Of a stretch of 64,000 bases of DNA, positions 33,112 through 45,000 are shown piece by piece (positions within the stretch are counted from its first letter, which is position 1; the number at the start of each line of letters is the position of its first letter). Source of the DNA: a virus; IMG/VR virus record IMGVR_UViG_3300042290_000609, positions 1 through 64,000 of that record; one strand, 5' to 3'. Under the pieces are notes generated by a model, which was given only the letters and a program-made list of their open reading frames with translations, was not told where the DNA came from and ran no database searches. The position numbers were made by a program, and so were the translations under genes.

Positions 33112-36100
33112 ATGTCTCGTCTTATTACTCTGCGTAGAACAGCTACGCCTGGAAAGATCCCTACAATTGCTGACCTACAACTAGGTGAATTAGCAATGAA
33201 TACCTACGATGGTAAGGTTTATCTCAAGAAAAATGTTAACGGAATTGAAACTATTGTAACTCTTGGTGAAACAGGAGGTACAGGAGCTCAAGGCGCAACT
33301 GGAGCAACAGGCCCTTCAGGAGGTCCTGGTCCATTAGGTCCACAAGGTTCAATAGGTGATCCTGGACCTCAAGGAGCTATAGGCCCAACAGGCGATCAAG
33401 GTCCAACCGGACCTCAAGGAGATATAGGCCCAACTGGCCTTCAAGGAGCTACAGGTCTTCAAGGCTCTACTGGTTTACAAGGCATAATTGGCCCTCAAGG
33501 TATTCAAGGCCCAATAGGCATACAGGGAGAAAAAGGCGATAAAGGCGATCAAGGATTTAATGGTAGTGTTGGTGCTCAAGGTATTCAAGGTCCAATAGGT
33601 CTTCAAGGTTCAATTGGTATCCAAGGAGAAAAAGGTGATCAAGGATTTCAAGGTATAATAGGCCCTCAAGGCGACCAAGGCCCTTTAGGATTTCAAGGAG
33701 CTAAAGGCGATCAAGGTATACAAGGAGCTAAGGGTGACCAAGGTTTTCAAGGTAATCAAGGTAGTGGAGGTATAAGTGCAGGTCAAACATACTATTTTAA
33801 TCAGAGTCAATCATCAGATATCTCTCCTTATAAAGTATTATCAAAAGACCCCTCTACATCTCCAGAACAAATTGTAACTACTACTACTAATGGAGCTACT
33901 CCTATTTTAGTAAGTCAATTTTTAACACCTGAATTAGGATTTGCACTTATTCCTGGAGGAACTCAAAGATTTCATCTTCATTTTTTAAGAGATTCCCAAG
34001 GTAATAATATAGACACATATGTAACAATTCAACTAGCTAACTCATCAGGTACAGCAATAGGACCTTTAATTACATCAGGTATGGCTGCTGTAGGTTGGAT
34101 GGATTCTATAAATACAGTTGAAACGTTTGTTGATATTGTTTTACCTTCAACAGTAATTGATCCTACAAACAGAATGATTGTTAAAATCTATGTTGTTGAT
34201 CAATCAAATGGATCTCACAATATTGGGTGGTACACTGAAGGTACATCAAGCTATTCTTATGTATTAACTAGTGTTGGTGCAGTAGTAGGTTCTCAAGGCT
34301 CACAAGGTGATCAAGGAGCAGATGGTTATATTGGAGCGGATGGTGCTCAAGGCTCTCAAGGAGCTAAAGGCGATCAAGGTTTCCAAGGTGGATTTGGTCT
34401 TCAAGGATACCAAGGCTTTGGTTATCAAGGCAATCAAGGCTTTCAGGGTGGGTTTGGTCTTCAGGGTTTCCAAGGTGGATTTGGTCTTCAAGGATATCAA
34501 GGTTTTGGCTTTCAAGGAACTCAGGGTTTCCAAGGAGGATTTGGAAATCAAGGTTTTCAAGGAGCTGATGGTTACATTGGAGCTGATGGAGTACAGGGTG
34601 CTACTGGAGCACAAGGTGCTCAAGGATCCCAAGGTTCAGCTAGTTCAACAGCTAGAAGTGTAAATTTATTTACAGCAACTGCTGGACAAACAGTATTTAC
34701 AGTACCTGGAGGTTATGTAGTAGGAATGATAGATGTGTTTTGGAGTGGTGTTAAACAAACATCAGGTGTAAACTACACAGCATCAAATGGAACAACAGTA
34801 ACACTTGCAGCTCCTGCTAATGCGGGTGATATTATAGAAATAGACAATTATTTAGGTGAAATAGGATCTCAAGGTGTTCAAGGCCTCCAGGGCTTTCAAG
34901 GCATTCAAGGTGCTCAAGGCATCCAAGGAACCAAAGGCGACCAAGGATTTCAAGGTATACAAGGACCTAAAGGCGACCAAGGATTTCAAGGTGATCAGGG
35001 ATTTCAAGGCATCCAAGGTACAATGGGCGACCAAGGTTTTCAAGGCGACCAAGGTATTCAAGGAGCAATGGGTGATCAGGGATTTCAGGGCGACCAAGGC
35101 TTTCAGGGAGATCAGGGCTTCCAAGGCGACCAAGGCTTCCAGGGAGATCAGGGCTTTCAAGGCGACCAAGGTATTCAAGGAACTAAAGGCGACCAAGGTT
35201 TCCAAGGTGACCAAGGCACTACAGGAGCACAAGGCATCCAAGGTATTCAAGGTGCTAAAGGCGACCAAGGCTTTCAAGGATATCAAGGCTTTCAAGGATA
35301 TCAAGGAACAACAGGCCAAGGGTTTATAATTTATCAAACATATAATAGTGTAGCTGCTCTTCTAGCAGATACAACCTGCCCTGAAGGACAATTTGGATTA
35401 GTAGCAGGCACTTTACCAACCTCAGATCCCGATTATGGTAAATTATATTTACGAAGTGGAGGTGTTTGGAGCTTTACTACAGACATGTCTGTACAAGGTA
35501 TTCAAGGTTCTCAAGGAGCTCAGGGTATCCAGGGTATTCAAGGTTTTCAAGGTATCCAAGGAACTAAAGGTGATCAAGGAAACCAAGGTCCAATAGGTCC
35601 TCAAGGAAGTATAGGAGTACAAGGAGCTACTGGATTGCAAGGAAGTACAGGCCTACAAGGTAGTGTTGGTGCTCAAGGTGCTAAAGGTGACCAAGGTTTT
35701 AAAGGCGACCAAGGCGACAGAGGTTTCCAAGGTTTTAAAGGCGACCAAGGCGACAGAGGTTTCCAAGGTTTTAAAGGCGACCAAGGCGACAGAGGTTTCC
35801 AAGGTTTTAAAGGCGACCAAGGCGACAGAGGTTTCCAAGGCTTCAAAGGCGACAAAGGCGACCAAGGCGACAGAGGTTTCCAAGGTTTTAAAGGTGATCA
35901 AGGTACAGCAGGTTCATTAGATGCATTACCTCTTGCAGGTGGAATAATGACAGGAGCATTAGTAAATAATACTGATGGTGCTGTGATTATAGAATCCAAT
36001 GCTTCTGAAAATAATAACTGGTTGTTTAAAGAAAATGCTAAACAATGGGGTTTATTTTGGTTTAACAGAGGTTCTCAATCAGGACAAACAATAGGAGGTT

Positions 36101-38388
36101 ACACTACCGTTGGAGCTGAATTAATGTTTATGGGAGGGAGTAGTGGAATAGCTATGCCAACAGGTTGGACAGGTTATATTGCTGGTAGTAACATTGCAGC
36201 AATGATTTCTAATGTTAATGGTTATATATACTCTGCTTCTACTATTTACGCAGCAACATCAATGGTTGTTAATGGTAATACAGTATGGCATGCTGGAAAT
36301 TTCACACCAGGTAATTATCTACCACTTTCTGGCGGTACTTTAAGTGGTGTGCTGTATTTTACTGATACTACAAATGGTATTTATAAGTCTGGTGGAAGAA
36401 TGACTGTTCGTTCTGAATCAACAGATAACGTAGCAAACTTTGCAAGTTATGGTTTGTACCTTCCTAAAATAGGAGAAACTGCAGGTCTTTATGTAGAAAG
36501 TCCTATAGAAGCACGAACTGGTTTAAGAATGGGTAGTGGGGCTGCTAATGGGACTATTACCGTAGGTGCAGATACTGCGGCAACAGCTAATAGACTTGTA
36601 CAACGTGATTCTGGTGGAGATATTTATAGTCGTTATTCTTTTGCTGTTCACTTTAATGCATCATGCCCTAACAATGAAAACCCTTCTATTGCAGCAATAT
36701 GGACTAATAGTGGTAGTGATAATTATTTAAGAAAGTCTACACCAGCTCACTTAATAAGTCAATTAGGTCTTATTACTACATCTAATATAGGTTCTCAGAC
36801 TGTTTCTAACTCATCTCAACTTAATGGTTTAAGCAAAGTACAGCTTTGGAATAATAGTGGAGCTACTCATAGTAGTTATTTATCATTTGGTGCAATTCCA
36901 AACTTTGGTGTTTGGTTTATGCAAAATTCTTCAGCAAGTGATAGCCCACAGTCAGCCTCTCAATACTATGTTCAAACACAAGGTCTTGGCAATGAATATG
37001 GATATGGAACTACACCTGGTAATTATGGATTAATGACGGCTGTAGCAAGAGATCATGCTGTTAAATATACTTACTACAGAACTCTTGAAAATGGATCTTG
37101 GGGAAGTTGGACAAAAGGAGCTGCGGGTTATGCAGATACAGCAGGTTCATTATCTAACATGAATATATCTCAGTTTACTAATAATTCTGGATATGTTACT
37201 TCAAGTGGATTATCAACTGATACAGATTCAGAACAAAATATTGGAACAAGAAACTTATATTATAACGATGGTGTTAAAAGAGTATCTAGTGATCCAAGAT
37301 GGAATGAAAGCGGATATGATGCAGATCTTGGTACATTACACATTTATTCTACAACAGCATCAGGTGCAAATTATGGTAGAGCAGGTATAGCATTATATAA
37401 TGATGGTGCATATCAATACTTAACAACAAAAAGTGGTACAACAGGACTTTTTGCAAACAATAGTCTAATATTAACAGCTGGTAACTTTTCATCATATGCT
37501 TTATCACTTTCAGGTGGTAGTTTAAGTGGTGATTTAGGATTAGGAGGAAATAGAATTACATATTCAACCTACAATGCTCCTAATATGATAGTAGCTGGTG
37601 GTGGTGATAATAACTGGACATTTGGATCTTTTCACAATGGTGGTAGTCAATATTGGATGCAGGTAAAATTTTATGGAACTGGTGATGATGATAGAGGTTT
37701 TAGAATTTTAGATGCAAATGGAGGAACTGTTAGATTTAGAGTAAATGGTGCTGGTAATGCTTATGCAAATAATAATCTTATATTAACAACAGCTAATTAT
37801 TCTTCATATGCTTTAACAACTGGAGGTGGTACTGTAACTGGTACTATTCTTTCTAGTTTTGATAATAGTTGGGCACTAAGAATAAATAGAAGTAGTACTA
37901 GCACTTATTTAGGTATTACATATGCTACAGGTGGAAACCTTCATTGGTATTTAGGACCAAGAGAAGACGGAACTCAAACATATAGATTTTATAACTTTAA
38001 TACAACTGTAAATGCTTGGAGTATAGATGTAAATGGTAACTGTACTGCAAACGGTGATATAACCGCATACTCAGATAAACGAGTTAAAACTAATATTCTT
38101 CCTATAGCAAATGCTTTAGACAAAACTTTAAAACTTAAAGGTGTAACATATAATAGAACTGATAATGATGATTACTCAACTAAAATAGGTTTTATAGCAC
38201 AAGATGTTCAAGAAGTTCTTTCTGAAGTAGTGACATATGATCAAGGTGCAGATAGATATGGTGTATCTTATGGTAATATAACAGCATTATTGGTTGAAGC
38301 AATAAAGGAACAACAAAAACAAATTGAAGATCAAAAACAACAAAACAACGCTCTTTTAACACGTATAGAACAATTAGAAAATAAATAA
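33112..38388 (+). CDS. Giant collagen-like tail fibre with S74 chaperone domain
   Basis: A 1758-residue protein, the longest in the window. Residues 1-50 (LRRTATPGKIPTIADLQLGE, then LAMNTYDGKVYLKKN) are an Mtd-type attachment domain. Four Gly-X-Y blocks lie at about 56-221, 393-509, 585-735 and 796-931, separated by small beta domains. The inserts at about 510-584 and 736-795 recur in the fibres at 42065 and 50729. The C-terminal shaft has repeats such as LPLSGGTLSG. The end from about 1652 (YSDKRVKTNILPI onward, IGFIAQDVQEVL) is a peptidase S74 intramolecular chaperone, which trimerises and then cleaves itself off. Collagen lysines sit at the Y position. The last block contains four 36-bp DNA repeats. 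Role: trimeric host-binding fibre. Confidence 0.9.
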   Translation: MSRLITLRRTATPGKIPTIADLQLGELAMNTYDGKVYLKKNVNGIETIVTLGETGGTGAQGATGATGPSGGPGPLGPQGSIGDPGPQGAIGPTGDQGPTGPQGDIGPTGLQGATGLQGSTGLQGIIGPQGIQGPIGIQGEKGDKGDQGFNGSVGAQGIQGPIGLQGSIGIQGEKGDQGFQGIIGPQGDQGPLGFQGAKGDQGIQGAKGDQGFQGNQGSGGISAGQTYYFNQSQSSDISPYKVLSKDPSTSPEQIVTTTTNGATPILVSQFLTPELGFALIPGGTQRFHLHFLRDSQGNNIDTYVTIQLANSSGTAIGPLITSGMAAVGWMDSINTVETFVDIVLPSTVIDPTNRMIVKIYVVDQSNGSHNIGWYTEGTSSYSYVLTSVGAVVGSQGSQGDQGADGYIGADGAQGSQGAKGDQGFQGGFGLQGYQGFGYQGNQGFQGGFGLQGFQGGFGLQGYQGFGFQGTQGFQGGFGNQGFQGADGYIGADGVQGATGAQGAQGSQGSASSTARSVNLFTATAGQTVFTVPGGYVVGMIDVFWSGVKQTSGVNYTASNGTTVTLAAPANAGDIIEIDNYLGEIGSQGVQGLQGFQGIQGAQGIQGTKGDQGFQGIQGPKGDQGFQGDQGFQGIQGTMGDQGFQGDQGIQGAMGDQGFQGDQGFQGDQGFQGDQGFQGDQGFQGDQGIQGTKGDQGFQGDQGTTGAQGIQGIQGAKGDQGFQGYQGFQGYQGTTGQGFIIYQTYNSVAALLADTTCPEGQFGLVAGTLPTSDPDYGKLYLRSGGVWSFTTDMSVQGIQGSQGAQGIQGIQGFQGIQGTKGDQGNQGPIGPQGSIGVQGATGLQGSTGLQGSVGAQGAKGDQGFKGDQGDRGFQGFKGDQGDRGFQGFKGDQGDRGFQGFKGDQGDRGFQGFKGDKGDQGDRGFQGFKGDQGTAGSLDALPLAGGIMTGALVNNTDGAVIIESNASENNNWLFKENAKQWGLFWFNRGSQSGQTIGGYTTVGAELMFMGGSSGIAMPTGWTGYIAGSNIAAMISNVNGYIYSASTIYAATSMVVNGNTVWHAGNFTPGNYLPLSGGTLSGVLYFTDTTNGIYKSGGRMTVRSESTDNVANFASYGLYLPKIGETAGLYVESPIEARTGLRMGSGAANGTITVGADTAATANRLVQRDSGGDIYSRYSFAVHFNASCPNNENPSIAAIWTNSGSDNYLRKSTPAHLISQLGLITTSNIGSQTVSNSSQLNGLSKVQLWNNSGATHSSYLSFGAIPNFGVWFMQNSSASDSPQSASQYYVQTQGLGNEYGYGTTPGNYGLMTAVARDHAVKYTYYRTLENGSWGSWTKGAAGYADTAGSLSNMNISQFTNNSGYVTSSGLSTDTDSEQNIGTRNLYYNDGVKRVSSDPRWNESGYDADLGTLHIYSTTASGANYGRAGIALYNDGAYQYLTTKSGTTGLFANNSLILTAGNFSSYALSLSGGSLSGDLGLGGNRITYSTYNAPNMIVAGGGDNNWTFGSFHNGGSQYWMQVKFYGTGDDDRGFRILDANGGTVRFRVNGAGNAYANNNLILTTANYSSYALTTGGGTVTGTILSSFDNSWALRINRSSTSTYLGITYATGGNLHWYLGPREDGTQTYRFYNFNTTVNAWSIDVNGNCTANGDITAYSDKRVKTNILPIANALDKTLKLKGVTYNRTDNDDYSTKIGFIAQDVQEVLSEVVTYDQGADRYGVSYGNITALLVEAIKEQQKQIEDQKQQNNALLTRIEQLENK
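35701..35889 (+). repeat. 36-bp tandem repeats coding for collagen-like segment
   Basis: Units beginning AAAGGCGACCAAGGCGACAG start at 35701, 35737, 35773 and 35809. They are nearly identical, including third codon positions, and are followed from 35845 by a 45-bp variant. The unit encodes KGDQGDRGFQGF. The lack of synonymous drift points to recent expansion or gene conversion. Confidence 0.9.
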
Positions 38389-38399
38389 ATACATAATTT

Positions 38400-38410
38400 A
38401 ATATTTATAT
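38400..38410 (+). promoter_or_regulatory. Promoter-like AATATTTATAT element with duplicated leader
   Basis: It is 26 bases before the ATG at 38437. Element and leader (AATATTTATATTAAACAGC, then AATAAAGGAAAAACATAATG) are almost the same as at 46211-46247. The leader contains AAGGAAA, one of few SD-like stretches. Confidence 0.5.
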
Positions 38411-38436
38411 TAAACAGCCAATAAAGGAAAAACATA

Positions 38437-41400
38437 ATGAGTATAAATAAAAATATAATTCTTGCTAACCTTGTAAACAACTCAGGAGATTTAATAGTTC
38501 CAGGTTCAGGTAGTATAGTTGGGGATTTAACAATAGGAGGGAAAATTACCGCTCAAGAATTTCATACAGAATTTGTTTCTTCTTCAATTATATACGAAAG
38601 TGGGTCAACAAAATTTGGAAACTCAAATGATGATATTCATACCTTTACAGGCACTGTAAACATAACAGGATCTGTTTTAGTAAATGGTTCTCCAGCAATA
38701 GGCCCTCAGGGAGCTCAAGGTGCTGATGGTTACATTGGTGCTGACGGAGCACAAGGTGCTACTGGAGCTCAAGGAGAAACTGGATCTCAGGGTGCTAAAG
38801 GCGATCAAGGCTTTCAAGGCATTCAGGGAACTAAAGGCGATCAAGGAAATCAAGGACCAACTGGTCCAACTGGTCCAACAGGATTACAAGGTACTACTGG
38901 TGCTCAAGGAGCAAAAGGTGATAAGGGGGATCAAGGATTTACAGGTCAACAAGGTCATCAAGGTATTACTGGTACTCAAGGAGCAAAAGGTGATCAAGGC
39001 TCTACAGGCCCTACTGGTCCAACAGGTCCAACAGGTCCTACTGGACCAACAGGTTTACAAGGATCTACCGGTCCTGTTGGCCCAACAGGCCCTCAAGGAA
39101 ATAATGGTGCAACTGGACCTACTGGTGCAACAGGCCCTACTGGTGCAACTGGACCTACAGGACCTCAAGGCAATACTGGTTCTACTGGACCAACAGGAGC
39201 TACAGGCCCTACAGGTCCAACTGGTCCAACTGGTCCTGCGGGTACTAATGGAACAAATGGATCAACAGGTCCTACTGGACCTACAGGCCCTCAAGGCGCT
39301 CAAGGAGGAACATCAGGTACAGCTCAAAATTTATATGGTCCTGGAGGAAGTTATATTCAAAGAAGTACAGCAGGTACATCATATTCAAATGCATATCAAA
39401 TTAGAGAAGCTAATGGTTATAGTGGTAATACTAGTATTGATGGAGCTCCTTTATTAGGATTCCATTGGGGTGGAGTAGTAGCCTCTAGCATTAGAATGAA
39501 CACAGCTGGTGAAATACAAATTGTAAACAACCCAGGAAGTTCTTATGAAAATTTTAGAGCAAACATAGTATATGGTGAGGCTAGTGTTCGTGCTCCTATT
39601 TTTTATGACTCAAATGACACATCTTATTATTTAGACCCAAATGGTAATAGTGTATTAACTACTGCAACCTTTAATTTAAACGCATCCTCTACATTAACGC
39701 TTACATCAGCTGGAACAAACGCTTCTATGATAAGAGCTGGTTCTGGAGATGAATTATATATTGGTGGTAATGGTACTTGGCAGATGAGGTTTAGTGGTGC
39801 TAATGTTTTAATGGATAATGGTGGTTATTTGCAAAATAACGAATCTATTAGAGCCCCAATCTTTTATGATTCAAATGATACAGCATATTATTTAAATCCA
39901 GCAGGAGGTTCTCGTTTAAGAAATCTTTATGTAGGAGATAGTGGTGACGATTGGTCAGATCCAGGAGGGTGGGGTACACAAGTTAGATTTAGTAACAGTC
40001 CTCACGTTAAATTTGTTTTACATGCTAGATCTCCTGGTATTGAAGCAGGTATGTATGTACACACTCCTAGTTCTGTATATATAGGAAGTTATACAGGACA
40101 TGATGTTAGTATGATGTGGGCTGGTAGTAGAAGAATGGTAATTGCTAACTCTTATATTTACACTGATGTATATTTAGAAGCCGCAGGTTCATTACGTGCT
40201 CCTATATTTTATGATTCAAATGATACAGGATACTATCTAGATCCTAATGATACATCAAATTTAAGTAGGCTTATAGTAAATAATGCAGTTTCAGGAGCAG
40301 CTTTACTTATTGGATCAACAAACACATCTAGAGTTATTAATGATAATGCAAGAAAAGCATTAGTTATTAATGCAGAATATTATCCTGGATTACATCTTAA
40401 TGCTTATGCAGGAAATAACACTACTCATGGTGCATATATTGTAATGAGTGGTAATTTAAGTGCTGGAGGTTATAGACTATGGACAATGGGTATAGCTAAT
40501 CAAAATCCAGGTATTTTTAGTATAGGATATAGTGACCAACAAGATGGTAATGGCCATTACGGGGTTGGAGATGGTTGGTCAGGTAGTGATGTTCACCATG
40601 GTCGTTTAATAGTAGATACATCTGGTAATACTAAGATTAGAGGTATGCTTTATGTTAATGGTACTAGTGGAGGTATATCTACTGGAAATGCTGTTATACA
40701 TGCTGGTAATATTGGTTCCCAATCTGTATCATATGCTTCATCAGCAGGTGGTGTTGCCTGGGGAAATGTATCTAGTAAACCCACACACATAATGTATTAT
40801 CAAAGTTTTACACTTGATGCTAATACAATGGATGCTAATGCTACTGGATTTACATATTCTGTAAACGCCCCCTTTACTGGTCCTATCGCAAGGTTTAGTG
40901 CGGGTGGTGGATATGATTTGTGGTTAGGAGGAAATTATGGAGGTAGTGGTAATGTTTTTTATGTAAGAACAAGAAACGGTGATGCCGGGGCAATGAACCC
41001 TTGGAGATTATTAATTACAGATGGTAATATTGGTTCTCAATCAGTAAGTAACGCTGATACTGTAGATGGATACCATGCAGCTGCTTTCCCTTATAGAAGT
41101 AGTGGTTCATCAGGTTATTATCAAGTAGCAGATTGGATGCAATTTAATACCACTGCTGGTCTTTATTGGCCTTCTTACAATGGTGCTCATATATATCCCA
41201 ATACTTCTACTTCTTATGGTTCTATAAGAATTGATGGTACTAGAAGTGGGTGGAGAGGTATAACATTTGATGGTTCTGTAACTCTTATGATGAATGATAA
41301 TGAATCAGGCCATTATAAGGATGGATATGGTTGGCAATATAGGTGGGAAAATGGAACTATGTACTGTCATAAAAATTCTTATGGTGGTGGCACTAGTGCA

Positions 41401-41994
41401 ACTATGTTAGATACTTCAAATTTTACAAGTTGGGCTATTAATAGAGGAGGAGATACTGTAAGTAACATTATTTATTTTTTAACTAACAATGGTGGATATT
41501 TAGGAAGCACAGACTCAGCCAAATTACAGGCATATTCAACAGGTAACAACTCAGCATTTATGTCTTTCCATAAATCAGGACATTATGCTGTAAACTTTGG
41601 TCTTGATGCTGATAACGTAATGCGTATAGGTGGTTGGTCAGCATCATCAAACAGATGGCAATTAGATATGTCAGGTAATATGACAGTAGCAGGAGATGTA
41701 ACAGCATACTCAGATGCCCGTGTAAAAACGAATATTCAAACAATTGAAAACGCGTTAGATAAAACATTAGCATTGCGTGGAGTATCTTATAACCGAACAG
41801 ATTCCGATGATACTAAAACAAAGATTGGTGTTATTGCTCAAGAAACATTACCAATAGTTCCTGAAGTTGTAAATCAAGACAACGATGGAATGTATAATGT
41901 ATCTTATGGTAACATGGCTGGTTTATTTATTGAAGCAATAAAAGAATTAAATGCAAAAATAGCAAATTTAGAGGCGCAGTTAGCTTCTAAGTAA
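38437..41994 (+). CDS. Collagen-like tail fibre rich in Gly-Pro-Thr, with S74 domain
   Basis: A 1185-residue protein. The N-terminal 88 residues ([35 protein letters not shown]) are shared with the fibre at 46248. The collagen block (about 88-293) is dominated by GPT and GAT/GPQ triplets with a few GAKGDQ units. The distal part carries three copies of [17 protein letters not shown] (about residues 385, 472 and 586), a repeat typical of phage fibres. The end from about 1090 ([33 protein letters not shown]) is an S74 chaperone. GPT triplets are the glycosylated unit of Bacillus BclA, which makes the nearby glycosyltransferase notable. Confidence 0.88.
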   Translation: MSINKNIILANLVNNSGDLIVPGSGSIVGDLTIGGKITAQEFHTEFVSSSIIYESGSTKFGNSNDDIHTFTGTVNITGSVLVNGSPAIGPQGAQGADGYIGADGAQGATGAQGETGSQGAKGDQGFQGIQGTKGDQGNQGPTGPTGPTGLQGTTGAQGAKGDKGDQGFTGQQGHQGITGTQGAKGDQGSTGPTGPTGPTGPTGPTGLQGSTGPVGPTGPQGNNGATGPTGATGPTGATGPTGPQGNTGSTGPTGATGPTGPTGPTGPAGTNGTNGSTGPTGPTGPQGAQGGTSGTAQNLYGPGGSYIQRSTAGTSYSNAYQIREANGYSGNTSIDGAPLLGFHWGGVVASSIRMNTAGEIQIVNNPGSSYENFRANIVYGEASVRAPIFYDSNDTSYYLDPNGNSVLTTATFNLNASSTLTLTSAGTNASMIRAGSGDELYIGGNGTWQMRFSGANVLMDNGGYLQNNESIRAPIFYDSNDTAYYLNPAGGSRLRNLYVGDSGDDWSDPGGWGTQVRFSNSPHVKFVLHARSPGIEAGMYVHTPSSVYIGSYTGHDVSMMWAGSRRMVIANSYIYTDVYLEAAGSLRAPIFYDSNDTGYYLDPNDTSNLSRLIVNNAVSGAALLIGSTNTSRVINDNARKALVINAEYYPGLHLNAYAGNNTTHGAYIVMSGNLSAGGYRLWTMGIANQNPGIFSIGYSDQQDGNGHYGVGDGWSGSDVHHGRLIVDTSGNTKIRGMLYVNGTSGGISTGNAVIHAGNIGSQSVSYASSAGGVAWGNVSSKPTHIMYYQSFTLDANTMDANATGFTYSVNAPFTGPIARFSAGGGYDLWLGGNYGGSGNVFYVRTRNGDAGAMNPWRLLITDGNIGSQSVSNADTVDGYHAAAFPYRSSGSSGYYQVADWMQFNTTAGLYWPSYNGAHIYPNTSTSYGSIRIDGTRSGWRGITFDGSVTLMMNDNESGHYKDGYGWQYRWENGTMYCHKNSYGGGTSATMLDTSNFTSWAINRGGDTVSNIIYFLTNNGGYLGSTDSAKLQAYSTGNNSAFMSFHKSGHYAVNFGLDADNVMRIGGWSASSNRWQLDMSGNMTVAGDVTAYSDARVKTNIQTIENALDKTLALRGVSYNRTDSDDTKTKIGVIAQETLPIVPEVVNQDNDGMYNVSYGNMAGLFIEAIKELNAKIANLEAQLASK

Positions 41995-42004
41995 ATATTT
42001 ATAC
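41994..42004 (+). promoter_or_regulatory. Promoter-like AATATTTATAC element
   Basis: It overlaps the fibre stop codon TAA (41992-41994) and lies 60 bases before the ATG at 42065. Confidence 0.5.
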
Positions 42005-42005
42005 A

Positions 42006-42021
42006 CGATCTATATAGATCG
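42006..42021 (+). promoter_or_regulatory. Perfect 16-bp palindrome at probable transcript start
   Basis: CGATCTATATAGATCG is a perfect inverted repeat one base after the promoter-like element. It could be an operator or a hairpin at the 5' end of the fibre mRNA. Confidence 0.5.
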
Positions 42022-42064
42022 AAGGATATACTAGTACATACTAAATTAAAAACAGACCATAGAT

Positions 42065-45000
42065 ATGGCGCAAATTGTTAAGTTACGTAGGAGTGCAGTC
42101 ACTGGCAATAAACCAACTACATCGCAGTTGGAGTTGGGTGAATTGGCAATGAATACCTACGACGGTAAAATTTATTTTGAGAAAAGTGGATCAGCAGGTG
42201 AAAGTATTGAAGAAATACTTATAACCAATGCACAAAACACAGGATCACTTTCAATCTCAGGTTCATCTCACAACATTTCAGGAGCTTTAACACTAAGTGG
42301 TAGTGTAAAATTACCAACAACAGTCCGTGACTATACCAACAGTACAGGATCTGTAGGACAAATTCTACAAGTAACAGCAAATGGTGCTGTGTGGGTAGAT
42401 AATGTAGCTGCTAATACAGGTGATGGAAGAACCTCTAAACAAACATTTGCGTCAGCAACAACTTGGTCATTTAATCATAATTTAAGTGAACAATATCCCG
42501 TAATCGAATTATACGATAATAACAATCAGGTTATTATTCCTTCTACTATAACAGCAACAAGTGCTAACAATTTAGTTGTTACATTCGCAATACCTGTAGC
42601 AGGTACCGCAGTAGCAACTGTAGGTGGTATGATGGGACCTCAAGGTCCTGTGGGTGCTCAAGGTGCTAATGGATTTATTGGAGTAGATGGAGCACAAGGT
42701 TCACAAGGTGCACAAGGTGACCGAGGCTCTCAGGGTTTTCAAGGATATCAAGGTGATCAAGGCGCACAAGGCGATCAAGGCTTTCAAGGTGCTCAAGGCG
42801 ATCAGGGCTACCAAGGAGCTCAAGGCGACCAGGGTTATCAAGGTGCACAGGGTGCACAAGGCGATCAAGGCTACCAAGGCGCACAGGGTGATCAAGGATA
42901 TCAGGGTGCTAAAGGCGACCAAGGCTTCCAAGGCAATCAAGGAGCAACAGGCTCTCAAGGAGCAGTAAGCTCATCAGCTAGAAATGTAAATATATTTACA
43001 GCAACAAATGGTCAAACAACATTTACAGTACCTGGTGGTTATACTGCTGGATTAGTAGATGTATTTTGGAATGGTGTTAAACAAACATCAGGAGTAGATT
43101 ATACTGCAACAAATGGTACAACAGTAGTACTAACAAATGCTGCTAGTGCTGGTGATACAATAGAAATAGACAATTATTTAGGAGAAATAGGATCTCAGGG
43201 TAATCAAGGAGCAGCAGGTGCTCAAGGTGCTGTTGGACCTCAGGGAGCTACAGGTAATCAAGGTGCAACAGGTACTCAAGGTCCTACTGGATTACAAGGT
43301 AGTGTTGGTGCTCAAGGAGCAAAAGGCGATCAAGGAGATACAGGCGCTCAAGGTGCTACTGGGTCTCAAGGTGCTACCGGATTACAAGGTTCTGTTGGAC
43401 CTACTGGACTACAAGGAAGTACAGGAACCCAAGGTAGTACTGGTGCTCAAGGCTCAACCGGTGCTCAAGGTGCAACTGGATTTCAAGGTGTTCAAGGCTC
43501 AACAGGTGCTCAAGGTTCTCAAGGAACACAAGGCCCTGGGGTATCAGGTACAACTAATTATGTAGCTAAGTTTACAAGCAGTAGTGCTATAGGAAATAGT
43601 CAAATTTTTGATAATGGAACTAATGTTGGTGTTGGTATTACAGCATCTTCTTACCAACTTCAAGTTTTAAACACAATAGGTTTAAGAGCTAATAGTGTAG
43701 ATTTTCAAGCTTTAAAAGGTACAGGATGGGGATATAGTCCAAGTACTTATAAAGTTGTAATGCTTGGTGATACATCAAACTCTACTACAATCTCAATTGG
43801 ATATGATCCTTCAGGAAATGCTAATGGTGCCTTTAGTGGAGATGGTAGAGAAATATTATTTAGAAGAGGCGCTCAATTTGTAACACCAAACTCAGCAAAT
43901 AATTCTTTTAATCTTTATAACTTAGTATTATTAGATGGAAGTGTTGGTATAGGTACTTCAAACCCACTTAGAACTCTCCATGTAATGGGTCAAGCAGCTT
44001 TTGATATGACAACAACAGGAGTAGTTATACAAGAACAAGATGGTACTGCTCAAATAGTTTCTTATAAACAAACTGGAGCCACATATGCCGATTTACATTT
44101 AAGAGGTGCTAATTTAGGCATAGTAATTAAAGGTACTAATGGTGATGTCGGTATAGGAACATTAAATCCTTCTTATAAACTTGATGTGAGTGGAACGGGT
44201 AGGTTTACAAGTGATTTAAGATTAGACACAGGTGCTTCTGATGCTCAATTAATATTCAAAAATAACGCAAGTGGAAATCCAAGGTCAATAGTATATAATG
44301 TTGCTGATGGTTCAATTACTATTAATAGAACTTCAGGTGGTGCAGGTGCTACATTTTTAAACTCAGGTGCAGCTACGTTTAGTTCATCGGTTACGGCAAA
44401 TAGTTTAGGTGTAGGTAATAATACAAGTGGATTTGGCGATGTAATGTTAATATCAAATACTAATGCTAATGTTTATCCAAGAGTAAATAGATCAAGTACT
44501 TCTTTTGAAGCCGGTTGGAAATTATCAACAGGAGGATCAGATAATTGGTATATAGGTTTAAGAAGTGCAAACAATACAGGGTCTTATCATTTTTATTCTT
44601 ATACTACAAACAGCAGTGTTGCACAAATCACTGCAAATGGTAGATTATTACTTAATACAGTTAGTGAAAATGATGCAATACTTCAAGTACATAATGATTC
44701 AAGCAATTATGTAGCATACTTCTTTGCTAACACACTTTACTCAGGTAGTTACAGATTAATGAGATGGTTTGCTAACGCAACCTCTGTAATGGATATTACA
44801 AGCAATGGTCTTAATCTTAATATGGATAATAATGCAAATGGGTATTTAAGATTTTCAACTAATGCCTCTCAACGTTTGCACATTACCTCTGGTGGAGACA
44901 TAATAAAAGCTACACATAATGGATTTGATGGAACCTATGATAATCTTATTAAATACATGGCCAATTCAGATATTGGTGTTAATAATAATAGATGGATAGG

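Noticed and set aside
35701-35889. CRISPR-like regular repeat
   Set aside because: Repeats are contiguous, in frame with a collagen-like protein, and without unique spacers.
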